From Lachnospiraceae bacterium UBA6452 (GTDB taxonomy: Bacteria > Bacillota > Clostridia > Lachnospirales > Lachnospiraceae), in NCBI GenBank assembly GCA_002441865.1, contig DJNY01000081.1:1-14214 (forward strand): 14,214 bases of DNA, given 5' to 3'. The notes under the pieces were generated by a model. That model worked only from the letters and a program-made list of their open reading frames with translations. It had not been told where the DNA came from and searched no databases. The stretch's first letter is position 1. The number at the start of each line of letters is the position of its first letter. The position numbers were made by a program, and so were the translations under genes. This document shows, one piece after another, positions 9,301-14,214 of this stretch.

Positions 9301-11386
9301 CTTTGTATTTTTTACATACCATTTTACAAACTGGAAAGATTTTATCAAAAAGGGAATTCTTTTTACATATTCTTCTTTATTGAGTGCGGGCATTTCCATA
9401 CTTATGATATTGCCGACATATTTGACTTTCCAAAATACTGCATACGAGTCATCAGATTCAGTATTCCCAACTTTTACCTTTTATCAAAGTTACTGGAATA
9501 GCCTGAAACAACTGTTCCCATTCTCACAGGCTGTTGTGATCACAGACCAAAATGGTGCAATTAACCTGTATTGCGGAATTATATGTATCGTACTTTTCTT
9601 TTTCGCTTTATTTTTAAAAAATACGAAAAAGAAGATATTGAAACTCTTGTTTATTGCTTTTATCTTCTTCAGCAGTAACAGCAATTTCTTCAGTTATTTT
9701 TGGAACGGACTTCACTATCAGTCAAAAGTACCAAACCGATATTCTTTTCTTTTGATTTTCATGATATTGGATCTTGGAGCTGATGTTATCGTAAATTTTC
9801 ATTCTTTTAAAAAGCGCGAAATTTATATCGCTGTTATAGCATCAGTTTTGCTTATTTTGGTTACCATTTGCTTTTCCAATATCACATTTACATCGGCGAC
9901 CGGAATAGCTGCAATCGTTTTTCTTGTCCTTTATACAAGTATACTTATTTTACGCATGTACCATCAGAGGCTGTTTCGTATCAGTACACGTTTAATCATT
10001 TTTGTTGTAATAACGGAGTTATGCCTGAATTGTATCTACACATTCTCTCAGGAAGACACCGATACCGGACTTATATTAAACCAATATGATACAGCTTCTG
10101 CCTATTATAAAAATGAACTCTGTACATCCCCATTATCGGATAGGGTTTCTTACGTAAGTATGCCATTTTCAAATATAAATATGATCGTTGGTACAAACGC
10201 AATGACACAATTTAATTCATACTTTTCAAAGTATCAACATACCATCGGACTTTCACTGGGCTATTTGACCTCTACCAACTCATTGGAAGACCCGTGTAAC
10301 ACGACACCTTTTACAAATGCCGTTACCAATACAGGATACATGTTTGTAGGAACATATTCGTTTGATAATTATATAGACTTTGACCACTACGAGCCTATTT
10401 CCGTTCAGGATGATATTCTTATTTTACGAAATACTGATACTTTGGGATTTGGATTTTATATTCCGGAAATAACAATAGAAAATTTAAAAAATATGCAGAC
10501 AGCCTTTTCAGAAGAGTATGCAAACCAGATTGCAGCAGGTTATGATGCATCACCCATCTTCACTGATTCTGTTAAAATAAATAGTTCTGATAAAAGTCAA
10601 AACAGTTCTACAAAAGTATACTATGATACTGACAATAGTATGCGGCAAAAACTTTCATTCACACCGGCCAAGTCAGGAACGTATTACTTCAGATCAACCA
10701 ATTATTATTATTTAGGTCGTCTGGATGCCGGAACACAATATGATTTTGACTTTCCCTGCAGTGATGCAAACGGCTTCGGAATCATTTCACGATTCAGTGA
10801 AAATGCGTTTTCTACATTTTATCAAAATGCCTCTGCGTATAGCTTACAGACACCAGAAATTGACAATACCTCTCTTCAGGGGACAATCACGCTGCCGGAA
10901 GATGGTTACATATATCTGAGCATTCCTTATGAACGCGGATGGAGCGCAACTATCGATAAAAAAGAAACCCTTGTAGAAACGGCACCAAATGGTTTTTGCA
11001 TGATCAAAGCTTCCGCCGGAACACATGAAGTCCATTTAACTTTCCGTCCTTACGGATTGACTGCATGTATTGTTGGCACACTGATCGCCTGGATCATCTT
11101 CCTGTTTACGATCATCTTTGAAAAGCGGCATAACAAACGAATGCGGATAAAAGCTGCGGAGGCAGATACTACTCTCCCTCCAGCACACTTGCGATCACAT
11201 CAGCAAGCAGAGGAACCGCATTGTGAACTTCTTCCAGCGTGTTCGTCTGTGCCCCAAGCTCCACCAGAAGGCTCCTTGCCCGGTACTGCATATTATACCG
11301 ATACCCTTTCAGATAGATCCGGCGGGCAAGCCCCGGATAGTATTGCTGACACTTCAGCTGCATCTGAAATGAAAATGCAAGGTTAG
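6302..11386 (+). CDS. Tandem (two-copy) YfhO-family GT-C-type membrane protein
   Basis: This 1694-residue protein has many membrane segments and two homologous halves (about 34-770 and 797-1610). Matching pairs include NGFAPFG 60-66 / NGYAPFG 822-828, GFTMTFYLTHR 148-158 / GYTFYYYMTHR 906-916, NIYCG 328-332 / NLYCG 1088-1092 and NCYSF 387-391 / NRYSF 1145-1149. Each half ends in an outside beta-rich region with a matched MPYS 707 / IPYE 1541 strand. Single YfhO proteins have about 850-900 residues. Bacillus and Staphylococcus YfhO help move sugars from undecaprenyl-phosphate carriers onto lipoteichoic acid; the substrate here is unknown and no CsbB-like partner is in view. GGAGG lies six bases before the ATG. 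The DNA is visibly AT-richer than lepA or comM. Residues 1623-1694 are read antisense to spoIIP, form a Pro/Ala/Ser-rich tail and are probably a read-on past a lost stop. Confidence 0.87.
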   Translation: MKINILPDNSKKNRAPEPAPVFKPYYTGSSKALAFLGNNLLYLISFLFPVIVLFTLMAINGFAPFGDKNLFILDGSVYNLPHFAAFVEQLHSGNFSFFMEGGVLGKEYFSTIVFYLTSPLHLLLCFFSQKTAIVLLAVVTVLQIGFAGFTMTFYLTHRLQGYRYSKYDYSVLLFSFAFSLSGYFLVQYNDFMYLDCVVLFPLLFLALEHFLYKDTYKYFYGLLAFCFFCNFYMAAIIFVLLFFYVLTRKKGDFTNSVSKCINYLFTGIFAALTSAVTVIPGFYSLYQTQIQTSSAPDFSFVTDWLSFYGSFMPKNFGSYASTPYCGNNIYCGLFAVILFVVYIADRKCRLSDRMRNIIFVSFLCLISNIVSFQYVFHLFSSPTSSFNCYSFILPFFILAISSDAFYHFRSNTAYKNILALLLPLAIMIIASLKSTYYSSSVSISFTLIMFVVYSFLVLFYIFGSINRAVFRSILLIAFMLELVINVHQNFNYLTVDTQPVKESVISLEQEPQAYHPSAFTIQMDNNVTLPAAYFLSPDFSDTNSVYATVFQEQNEIAYSLGAKEDLFTTADLHITYQNISDIEANLSLNNILTLRVLPDTTKAKNNQNIFPLTITPDQDGYLYLQAGELTCIGDVQKDQSFTHKYVFKTITNAWSNEWIYGAYLNPNVITAIEKILNTTSVSIKKYDNFSFSVLTETSESRQLVLNMPYSAFLSIHIDEQNTPYIQGPNNTVSLQVPSGTHYITVKLNYVPFNIGLFISLIAICLLFTSRINKPETTLSWIKQRLYNPAYLEKVSNWLWCHRVSLASFFIPFLTLVVCCVLNGYAPFGPNNFFKGDGLSLSLPTMFQTQDQVKHNSLLLSWISGGGTNFFYTSPCAFLFYFLRFISRDSIISFFTMFTIICISFSGYTFYYYMTHRQNSLPFRSTDARILILSTAYCLCAYIINFRNNILWNPVYLLFPLIILAMDRLMYEGKKVFYIILLALSIYFNIFIAFFICIYLIFVFFTYHFTNWKDFIKKGILFTYSSLLSAGISILMILPTYLTFQNTAYESSDSVFPTFTFYQSYWNSLKQLFPFSQAVVITDQNGAINLYCGIICIVLFFFALFLKNTKKKILKLLFIAFIFFSSNSNFFSYFWNGLHYQSKVPNRYSFLLIFMILDLGADVIVNFHSFKKREIYIAVIASVLLILVTICFSNITFTSATGIAAIVFLVLYTSILILRMYHQRLFRISTRLIIFVVITELCLNCIYTFSQEDTDTGLILNQYDTASAYYKNELCTSPLSDRVSYVSMPFSNINMIVGTNAMTQFNSYFSKYQHTIGLSLGYLTSTNSLEDPCNTTPFTNAVTNTGYMFVGTYSFDNYIDFDHYEPISVQDDILILRNTDTLGFGFYIPEITIENLKNMQTAFSEEYANQIAAGYDASPIFTDSVKINSSDKSQNSSTKVYYDTDNSMRQKLSFTPAKSGTYYFRSTNYYYLGRLDAGTQYDFDFPCSDANGFGIISRFSENAFSTFYQNASAYSLQTPEIDNTSLQGTITLPEDGYIYLSIPYERGWSATIDKKETLVETAPNGFCMIKASAGTHEVHLTFRPYGLTACIVGTLIAWIIFLFTIIFEKRHNKRMRIKAAEADTTLPPAHLRSHQQAEEPHCELLPACSSVPQAPPEGSLPGTAYYTDTLSDRSGGQAPDSIADTSAASEMKMQG

Positions 11387-12545
11387 CATCTCTGTTTTCA
11401 TTCACCAGATACGGAATCTCCCCGGCTTTTCTGGTACGGCTCAGTCCATTGAAAAACATGAACTGGGCTGTTTTTTTGCCCTGGTATTCCGTCACAAGGT
11501 GTGTACCCTCTCCTACACCGTCTCTGTGCAGGTCAATGACCACTTCGATAGAAGGATGTTCCGCCAGGATCTGCTTAAGTGCCGGTGCTGCTTCCGAATA
11601 GGCATAATCCCTGATTGTGTCATAAATCCCCCTGTCGTGTAATACACAAAACCCTCTCTCTTCCAAAAGGGAAGCAAGCTGGTCTCCCGCTCCCACCACA
11701 GTTGTAGACAAGTCTCCTTCCACTGAATCCGCATACCCTTCCTGAGCATGTGTATGATAGATCAGAATCTGCGGCTCATCTCCTCCTTTTGAAATAGTTA
11801 AATTCTGATTCAATAATTTATCTATATTAAGTTCTGTATTATCAATATAGGTCGTGGAATCCAGTACATAAAAGGTCTGCAGCAACGTATCAAAATCCTG
11901 ATAGGGCGTCAGATCCAGTGTTTCTTTTCCTGCATGTTCTGCCATGAGCTGATCCATAACTGCCTTTTGGTTTTCACTTGTCATAGCATCTATATCTACG
12001 TTTTCTCGGTCTTCTCCTGTGCCAGAACTTTCATCCTGCTCCCTCTGTGTATTTTCCTTATTTTCTACTGCTTCCTCCACATCCGAATTACTAATCTGCT
12101 CTGCCTGTATGCTTCGTGTATTTTCCTCTGTTCCACCCCCTGCTGTTTCACCTGATACCAGCTGGTCATTTTCACGATCCATCTGCCCATCGCTATTACT
12201 TTCACTTATATTTTTGTCTATTGTTTCTTCTGATCCACGCTCTGCTTGCAACACCTCATGTGACTCATCCCTGCCTTCCAGCAAAATATAGGTTGTGGCA
12301 AGATCCTGTCCCTCTACTTCCACCTGTTCCTTTGCATAGGCGTATAAAGGCATACAGTCCGTTATCCCCTTATAAATGCCTTTCTCCGCATCTTCCCTCT
12401 GCATACTGTAGGGCAGCATCAGACAATGCAGTTGTATGGAAACTGGCAGTCCACAGGCACCAATATATAAAAAAAAGAGACATCCGGTCACAACTACCAG
12501 AAGTCTCCCTGTTCTTTTTCCGATCATACGCATTTTACGATTCAT
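11169..12545 (-). CDS. spoIIP: Stage II sporulation protein P (peptidoglycan amidase/endopeptidase)
   Basis: The 458-residue protein has an N-terminal membrane anchor (about 13-31), then an acidic Glu/Ser/Asn/Asp-rich linker (about 95-190), and a C-terminal SpoIIP domain (about 255-458). The domain shows IYHTHAQEGY at 262-271, DLHRDG at 338-343 and LLVELGAQTNTLEE at 426-439, with H264, E269 and H340 as likely zinc or catalytic residues. SpoIIP acts with SpoIID and SpoIIM to remodel peptidoglycan as the mother cell engulfs the forespore. The ATG at 12545 has only a weak GGTG-type ribosome binding site. The last 72 codons, including the ELGAQTNT motif, overlap the convergent yfhO-like gene. The gpr protease gene, often next to spoIIP in Clostridia, is not between spoIIP and rpsT. 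Confidence 0.95.
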   Translation of the reverse strand: MNRKMRMIGKRTGRLLVVVTGCLFFLYIGACGLPVSIQLHCLMLPYSMQREDAEKGIYKGITDCMPLYAYAKEQVEVEGQDLATTYILLEGRDESHEVLQAERGSEETIDKNISESNSDGQMDRENDQLVSGETAGGGTEENTRSIQAEQISNSDVEEAVENKENTQREQDESSGTGEDRENVDIDAMTSENQKAVMDQLMAEHAGKETLDLTPYQDFDTLLQTFYVLDSTTYIDNTELNIDKLLNQNLTISKGGDEPQILIYHTHAQEGYADSVEGDLSTTVVGAGDQLASLLEERGFCVLHDRGIYDTIRDYAYSEAAPALKQILAEHPSIEVVIDLHRDGVGEGTHLVTEYQGKKTAQFMFFNGLSRTRKAGEIPYLVNENRDANLAFSFQMQLKCQQYYPGLARRIYLKGYRYNMQYRARSLLVELGAQTNTLEEVHNAVPLLADVIASVLEGE

Positions 12546-12573
12546 CCGTCACCATCCCAAGACTTCTTTTTAC

Positions 12574-12602
12574 ATCCTATGAAGGCGGTCTGGGTGTTAT
12601 GC
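12574..12602 (-). promoter_or_regulatory. SigE-like promoter candidate for spoIIP
   Basis: On the minus strand GCATAAC (12602-12596) and CATAGGAT (12581-12574) are 14 bp apart and resemble the SigE consensus (kmATATT, CATACAmT) at 5 of 7 and 6 of 8 positions. The predicted start near 12567 gives a leader of about 22 bases. SigE control of spoIIP is known in Bacillus, which supports the call. The -35 abuts the U-tract of the rpsT terminator. Confidence 0.42.
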
Positions 12603-12642
12603 AAAAAGGAAGGCATCCGGACTGACGGGATCCGAATGCCTT
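12603..12642 (-). terminator. Intrinsic terminator of rpsT
   Basis: A 12-bp stem (AAGGCATTCGGA / TCCGGATGCCTT, one G-U pair) around a 9-base loop is followed on the minus strand by CC and TTTTT. It lies 21 bp after the rpsT stop and ends just before the spoIIP promoter candidate, so it insulates a sporulation gene from a highly expressed ribosomal one. Confidence 0.88.
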
Positions 12643-12663
12643 TACATTTTCATTTATGTTCGA

Positions 12664-12927
12664 TTAAGCCATTTTGTTAACCGCTTTAGCTAAACGGGAA
12701 ACTTTTCTGGATGCTGTGTTTTTATGATAAACACCCTTAGAAGTAGCTTTATCAATTGTAACTGTAGCATCGTTTAATGCTGCCTTAGCTGCTTCTTTGT
12801 CGTTTGCATCGATTGCTGCATAAACTTTCTTTACTGCAGTCTTAACACCGGACTTAATTGCTTTGTTTCTTTCTGTCTTAGTTGCTGTAACTAATACTCT
12901 TTTCTTTGCAGATTTGATGTTAGCCAA
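12664..12927 (-). CDS. rpsT: 30S ribosomal protein S20
   Basis: The 87-residue, Lys/Ala-rich protein starts MANIKSAKKRVLV and ends with SRKVSRLAKAVNKMA; both ends and the length are standard for S20. S20 is a primary 16S rRNA-binding protein of the small subunit. The start codon is TTG (12927-12925), preceded by GGGAGG eight bases upstream. Escherichia coli rpsT also uses UUG, where it is tied to autogenous control. The gene stands alone, with its own promoter at 13019-13047 and terminator at 12603-12642. Confidence 0.97.
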   Translation of the reverse strand: MANIKSAKKRVLVTATKTERNKAIKSGVKTAVKKVYAAIDANDKEAAKAALNDATVTIDKATSKGVYHKNTASRKVSRLAKAVNKMA

Positions 12928-12943
12928 GATCTACACCTCCCAT

Positions 12944-13003
12944 GTAATGTTCAATTATTGTTTGTAACGTGTCACATTACGCCGGACACGGACAGTCTAA
13001 TGT
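12944..13003 (-). promoter_or_regulatory. rpsT leader with competing inverted repeats
   Basis: The 85-base leader contains a 17-bp near-palindrome (12964-12980; minus strand GTAATGTGACACGTTAC). Its GTAATGT arm can also pair perfectly with ACATTAC (12950-12944), three bases before the GGGAGG site, while TAATGT can pair with ACATTA at 13003-12998. These mutually exclusive pairings could expose or hide the ribosome binding site. The sequence shows the repeats; regulation by S20 is inference. Confidence 0.4.
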
Positions 13004-13018
13004 AAACACACGCATATT

Positions 13019-13047
13019 ATAATAAGGTACACGCCCTTATTTGTCAA
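13019..13047 (-). promoter_or_regulatory. Strong vegetative promoter of rpsT
   Basis: On the minus strand a perfect TTGACA (13047-13042) is 17 bp from TATTAT (13024-13019), five of six matches to the -10 consensus. Transcription would begin near 13012. It is the best SigA-type promoter in the window, as expected for a ribosomal protein gene. Confidence 0.8.
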
Positions 13048-13069
13048 GTGTTTCCATGAATTTTTTCAA

Positions 13070-13489
13070 TTAAATTCCCAGCATTTTTCTTGCCTCTGTC
13101 TCGGTAATCTTCTGAGATTCCATTAGATTTTTCAGTAACTTCTTTTGAGCAGCATCTGCTCCCAGCTTTTCGCCTTCTACTCTGCCACGCTTCTCACCCT
13201 CCACATAGCCTTCACGTCTCATATCCATATCATTCACATAAGTTTTCAAATATTCCGACCTCCATTCCTCATTCAGTCTCGCATTTTTTACTTCCTTATC
13301 CAGTAATTTTGTGAAATCATCCTCCGCATCTTCATTCTCAATATAACTTAGAAATTCTCTGATCCCTTCCGGTACTTCCGATAAATCCGCCATTTTCTGT
13401 GCGATCACCGGGTTCTTTGTCACTTTTCCGAACATAAATTTGTCCCGGATCGTCAGTTTCTCATACATGTTTTTGCCAGCATTGTTCAT
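13070..13489 (-). CDS. Rpn/PD-(D/E)XK nuclease-family protein, internally deleted remnant
   Basis: The 139-residue product joins the two ends of a Rpn-type (transposase-like PD-(D/E)XK) protein. Residues 10-36 (EKLTIRDKFMFGKVTKNP...) look like the family N-terminus. From about residue 39 the sequence is the family C-terminal part: EGIREFLSYIENEDAEDDF, ARLNEEWRSEYL, the Gly/Glu-rich EGYVEGEKRGRVEGEKLG at 93-110 and a helical end with TEARKMLGI. The catalytic core normally found between them, roughly 150 residues or more, is missing, so nuclease activity is unlikely. The reading frame is kept. I chose ATG 13489 because AAAGGAG lies six bases upstream; a GTG at 13534 would add 15 residues but has no such site. 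Family assignment rests on memory of related Lachnospiraceae proteins. It could be a stable small protein or simply a decaying gene. Confidence 0.68.
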   Translation of the reverse strand: MNNAGKNMYEKLTIRDKFMFGKVTKNPVIAQKMADLSEVPEGIREFLSYIENEDAEDDFTKLLDKEVKNARLNEEWRSEYLKTYVNDMDMRREGYVEGEKRGRVEGEKLGADAAQKKLLKNLMESQKITETEARKMLGI

Positions 13490-13646
13490 AAGCTGCTCCT
13501 TTCTTTGCATAGCAGGAACACGCTTATCTTTCACAAATCCCTGCTCTTATTTCGTTACAAGCATGGATTTTCTAAAAGATGAACAGATATGCCGCGCAAA
13601 TACACAGCATCATAAAGATATGGTTCATGGAGGTAGAATATCTCCG

Positions 13647-13692
13647 AAAAGAAAATATGCTTTGCAATAACTATACCATTACTGCAAAGCAT
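13647..13692 (-). terminator. Intrinsic terminator of the secreted-protein gene
   Basis: A perfect 10-bp stem (ATGCTTTGCA / TGCAAAGCAT) with a 16-base loop lies 20 bp after the stop at 13713. On the minus strand it is followed by a U-rich tract (ATTTTCTTTTC). The remaining 160 bp up to the Rpn-type gene hold no recognised promoter; they include a small hydrophobic reading frame, which was rejected. Confidence 0.72.
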
Positions 13693-13712
13693 TGACAATA
13701 ATTTTCAAACTC

Positions 13713-14214
13713 TTACTTTGTAACCTTCATTGTATAAGTGCATTTACCACCTTTACTGGTAAAGAAGTAGTCCATGTAAATTGTTTCGCCTTTTTTCAGC
13801 TTGATCTTTCCATATCTGCTTGCCAGATAAGTGCCTGTAGTTACCTTTTTACCTCTGTAAAAATCATTGTAGCTGTCCTTTGTCGCTGTAAATAAGCAGG
13901 AGTATTTACCACCCTGTGTTTTTACAGTCTGGGACATGAAATAGCTTCCGTAGGATGATTTTTTGCGGATATACAGATTACCCAGATTGTGATCTGCTCT
14001 GCCTTTTACCTTTGGAACAGTCACAATATTGCTGATCGTAACCTTATAAGTTCCTGTCGCCGGTGCTGTGAATTTTACCAGTGTGTCATCTTTGACATTT
14101 ACCTTGTAGGTCTTTCCCAGTTTCAGTGCAGGTGCTTTTTTGTAATTTTTGTTTGCTGTAACTGTTTTGGTCTTTGCCTCTGCCTGTACGCTTGCAGTTG
14201 CAGGCACAAATGCA
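13713..14214 (-). CDS. Secreted Lys/Tyr-rich beta-domain protein of unknown function (partial, N-terminus beyond the right edge)
   Basis: The frame is open to the right edge, and the first visible residues (AFVPATASVQA-EAK) look like the end of a signal peptide with an Ala-X-Ala-type cleavage site. The start codon is therefore off-window, and an internal GTG at 14207 is not the start. The mature part, about 155 residues, is rich in Lys, Thr, Tyr and Gly. LKLGKTYKVNVKDDTLVKF followed by APATGTYKVTISNI resembles the strand pattern of PPC-like beta-sandwich domains. Two Cys residues (YSCLF and GKCTY) could form a disulphide. No catalytic motif, membrane anchor or sortase signal is visible at the C-terminus (YTMKVTK). 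It has its own terminator. The function is not recognised; a cell-surface or binding role is only a guess. Confidence 0.75.
   Translation of the reverse strand, partial: AFVPATASVQAEAKTKTVTANKNYKKAPALKLGKTYKVNVKDDTLVKFTAPATGTYKVTISNIVTVPKVKGRADHNLGNLYIRKKSSYGSYFMSQTVKTQGGKYSCLFTATKDSYNDFYRGKKVTTGTYLASRYGKIKLKKGETIYMDYFFTSKGGKCTYTMKVTK

Noticed and set aside
11165..11386. The tail of the yfhO-like protein as a real functional domain
   Set aside because: Its composition follows from antisense reading of conserved spoIIP codons and has no hydrophobic or motif structure, so a lost stop codon is the simpler view.
12116..12625. Plus-strand open frame of 169 codons opposite the spoIIP N-terminal half
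   Set aside because: It mirrors the low-complexity acidic linker of SpoIIP, and its Pro/His/Leu-rich product looks like a shadow frame.
13490..13534. Upstream GTG start for the Rpn-type gene
   Set aside because: The AAAGGAG site lies inside this extension and points to the ATG at 13489. The extra 15 residues do not resemble the family.
13572..13628. Minus-strand micro-frame encoding the hydrophobic 18-mer MNHIFMMLCICAAYLFIF
   Set aside because: The only GGAG lies about 13 bases before the ATG and no promoter is visible. It could be chance, or a remnant upstream of the Rpn-type gene. Conservation in other genomes would revive it.
1..14214. CRISPR array, tRNA, rRNA, phage or transposon ends
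   Set aside because: No regularly spaced repeats, cloverleaf structures, integrase or transposase genes or terminal repeats were seen on either strand by eye.

Overview
The window looks like the chromosome of a spore-forming, gut-type Clostridia, most likely Lachnospiraceae. Three things point there: the sporulation genes sigK and spoIIP, a SigK without a pro-sequence, and a lepA-hemW pair near rpsT and spoIIP. All genes but one lie on the minus strand. No tRNA, rRNA, CRISPR array, intact insertion sequence or replication origin was seen, and no gap between genes exceeds 300 bases.

Layout from left to right. (1) 1-947: the N-terminal part of a ComM/YifB-type AAA+ ATPase, cut by the left edge. 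(2) 1058-1083: a GC-rich hairpin, then pilT (1111-2166), a lone twitching-type ATPase gene. (3) sigK (2215-2853), the late mother-cell sporulation sigma factor, with sporulation-type and housekeeping promoter candidates upstream. (4) hemW (2955-4268) and lepA (4314-6131), 45 bp apart and read as one unit from a promoter near 6207-6236. (5) 6302-11386, the only plus-strand gene: a 1694-residue membrane protein made of two diverged YfhO-type (GT-C fold) halves. (6) spoIIP (11169-12545), convergent with the yfhO-like gene; their 3' ends overlap by 218 bp. (7) rpsT (12664-12927), with a clear promoter, a structured leader and a strong terminator. (8) 13070-13489: a shortened Rpn/PD-(D/E)XK-family gene that seems to have lost its catalytic core. 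(9) 13713-14214: a secreted beta-rich protein of unknown function, cut by the right edge inside its signal peptide.

How the parts fit together. LepA, S20 and HemW are housekeeping functions (translation and haem trafficking). SpoIIP and SigK act in the mother cell during engulfment and in late sporulation. pilT and comM are both linked to DNA uptake in other bacteria and sit side by side here. The yfhO-like gene appears to have been placed between spoIIP and lepA, which are often neighbours in Clostridia. It shares an interlocking divergent promoter region with lepA and runs into the spoIIP coding sequence. This tandem, overlapping gene is the most unusual object in the window; its likely role, moving sugars from a lipid carrier onto a surface polymer, is inferred from the family only.
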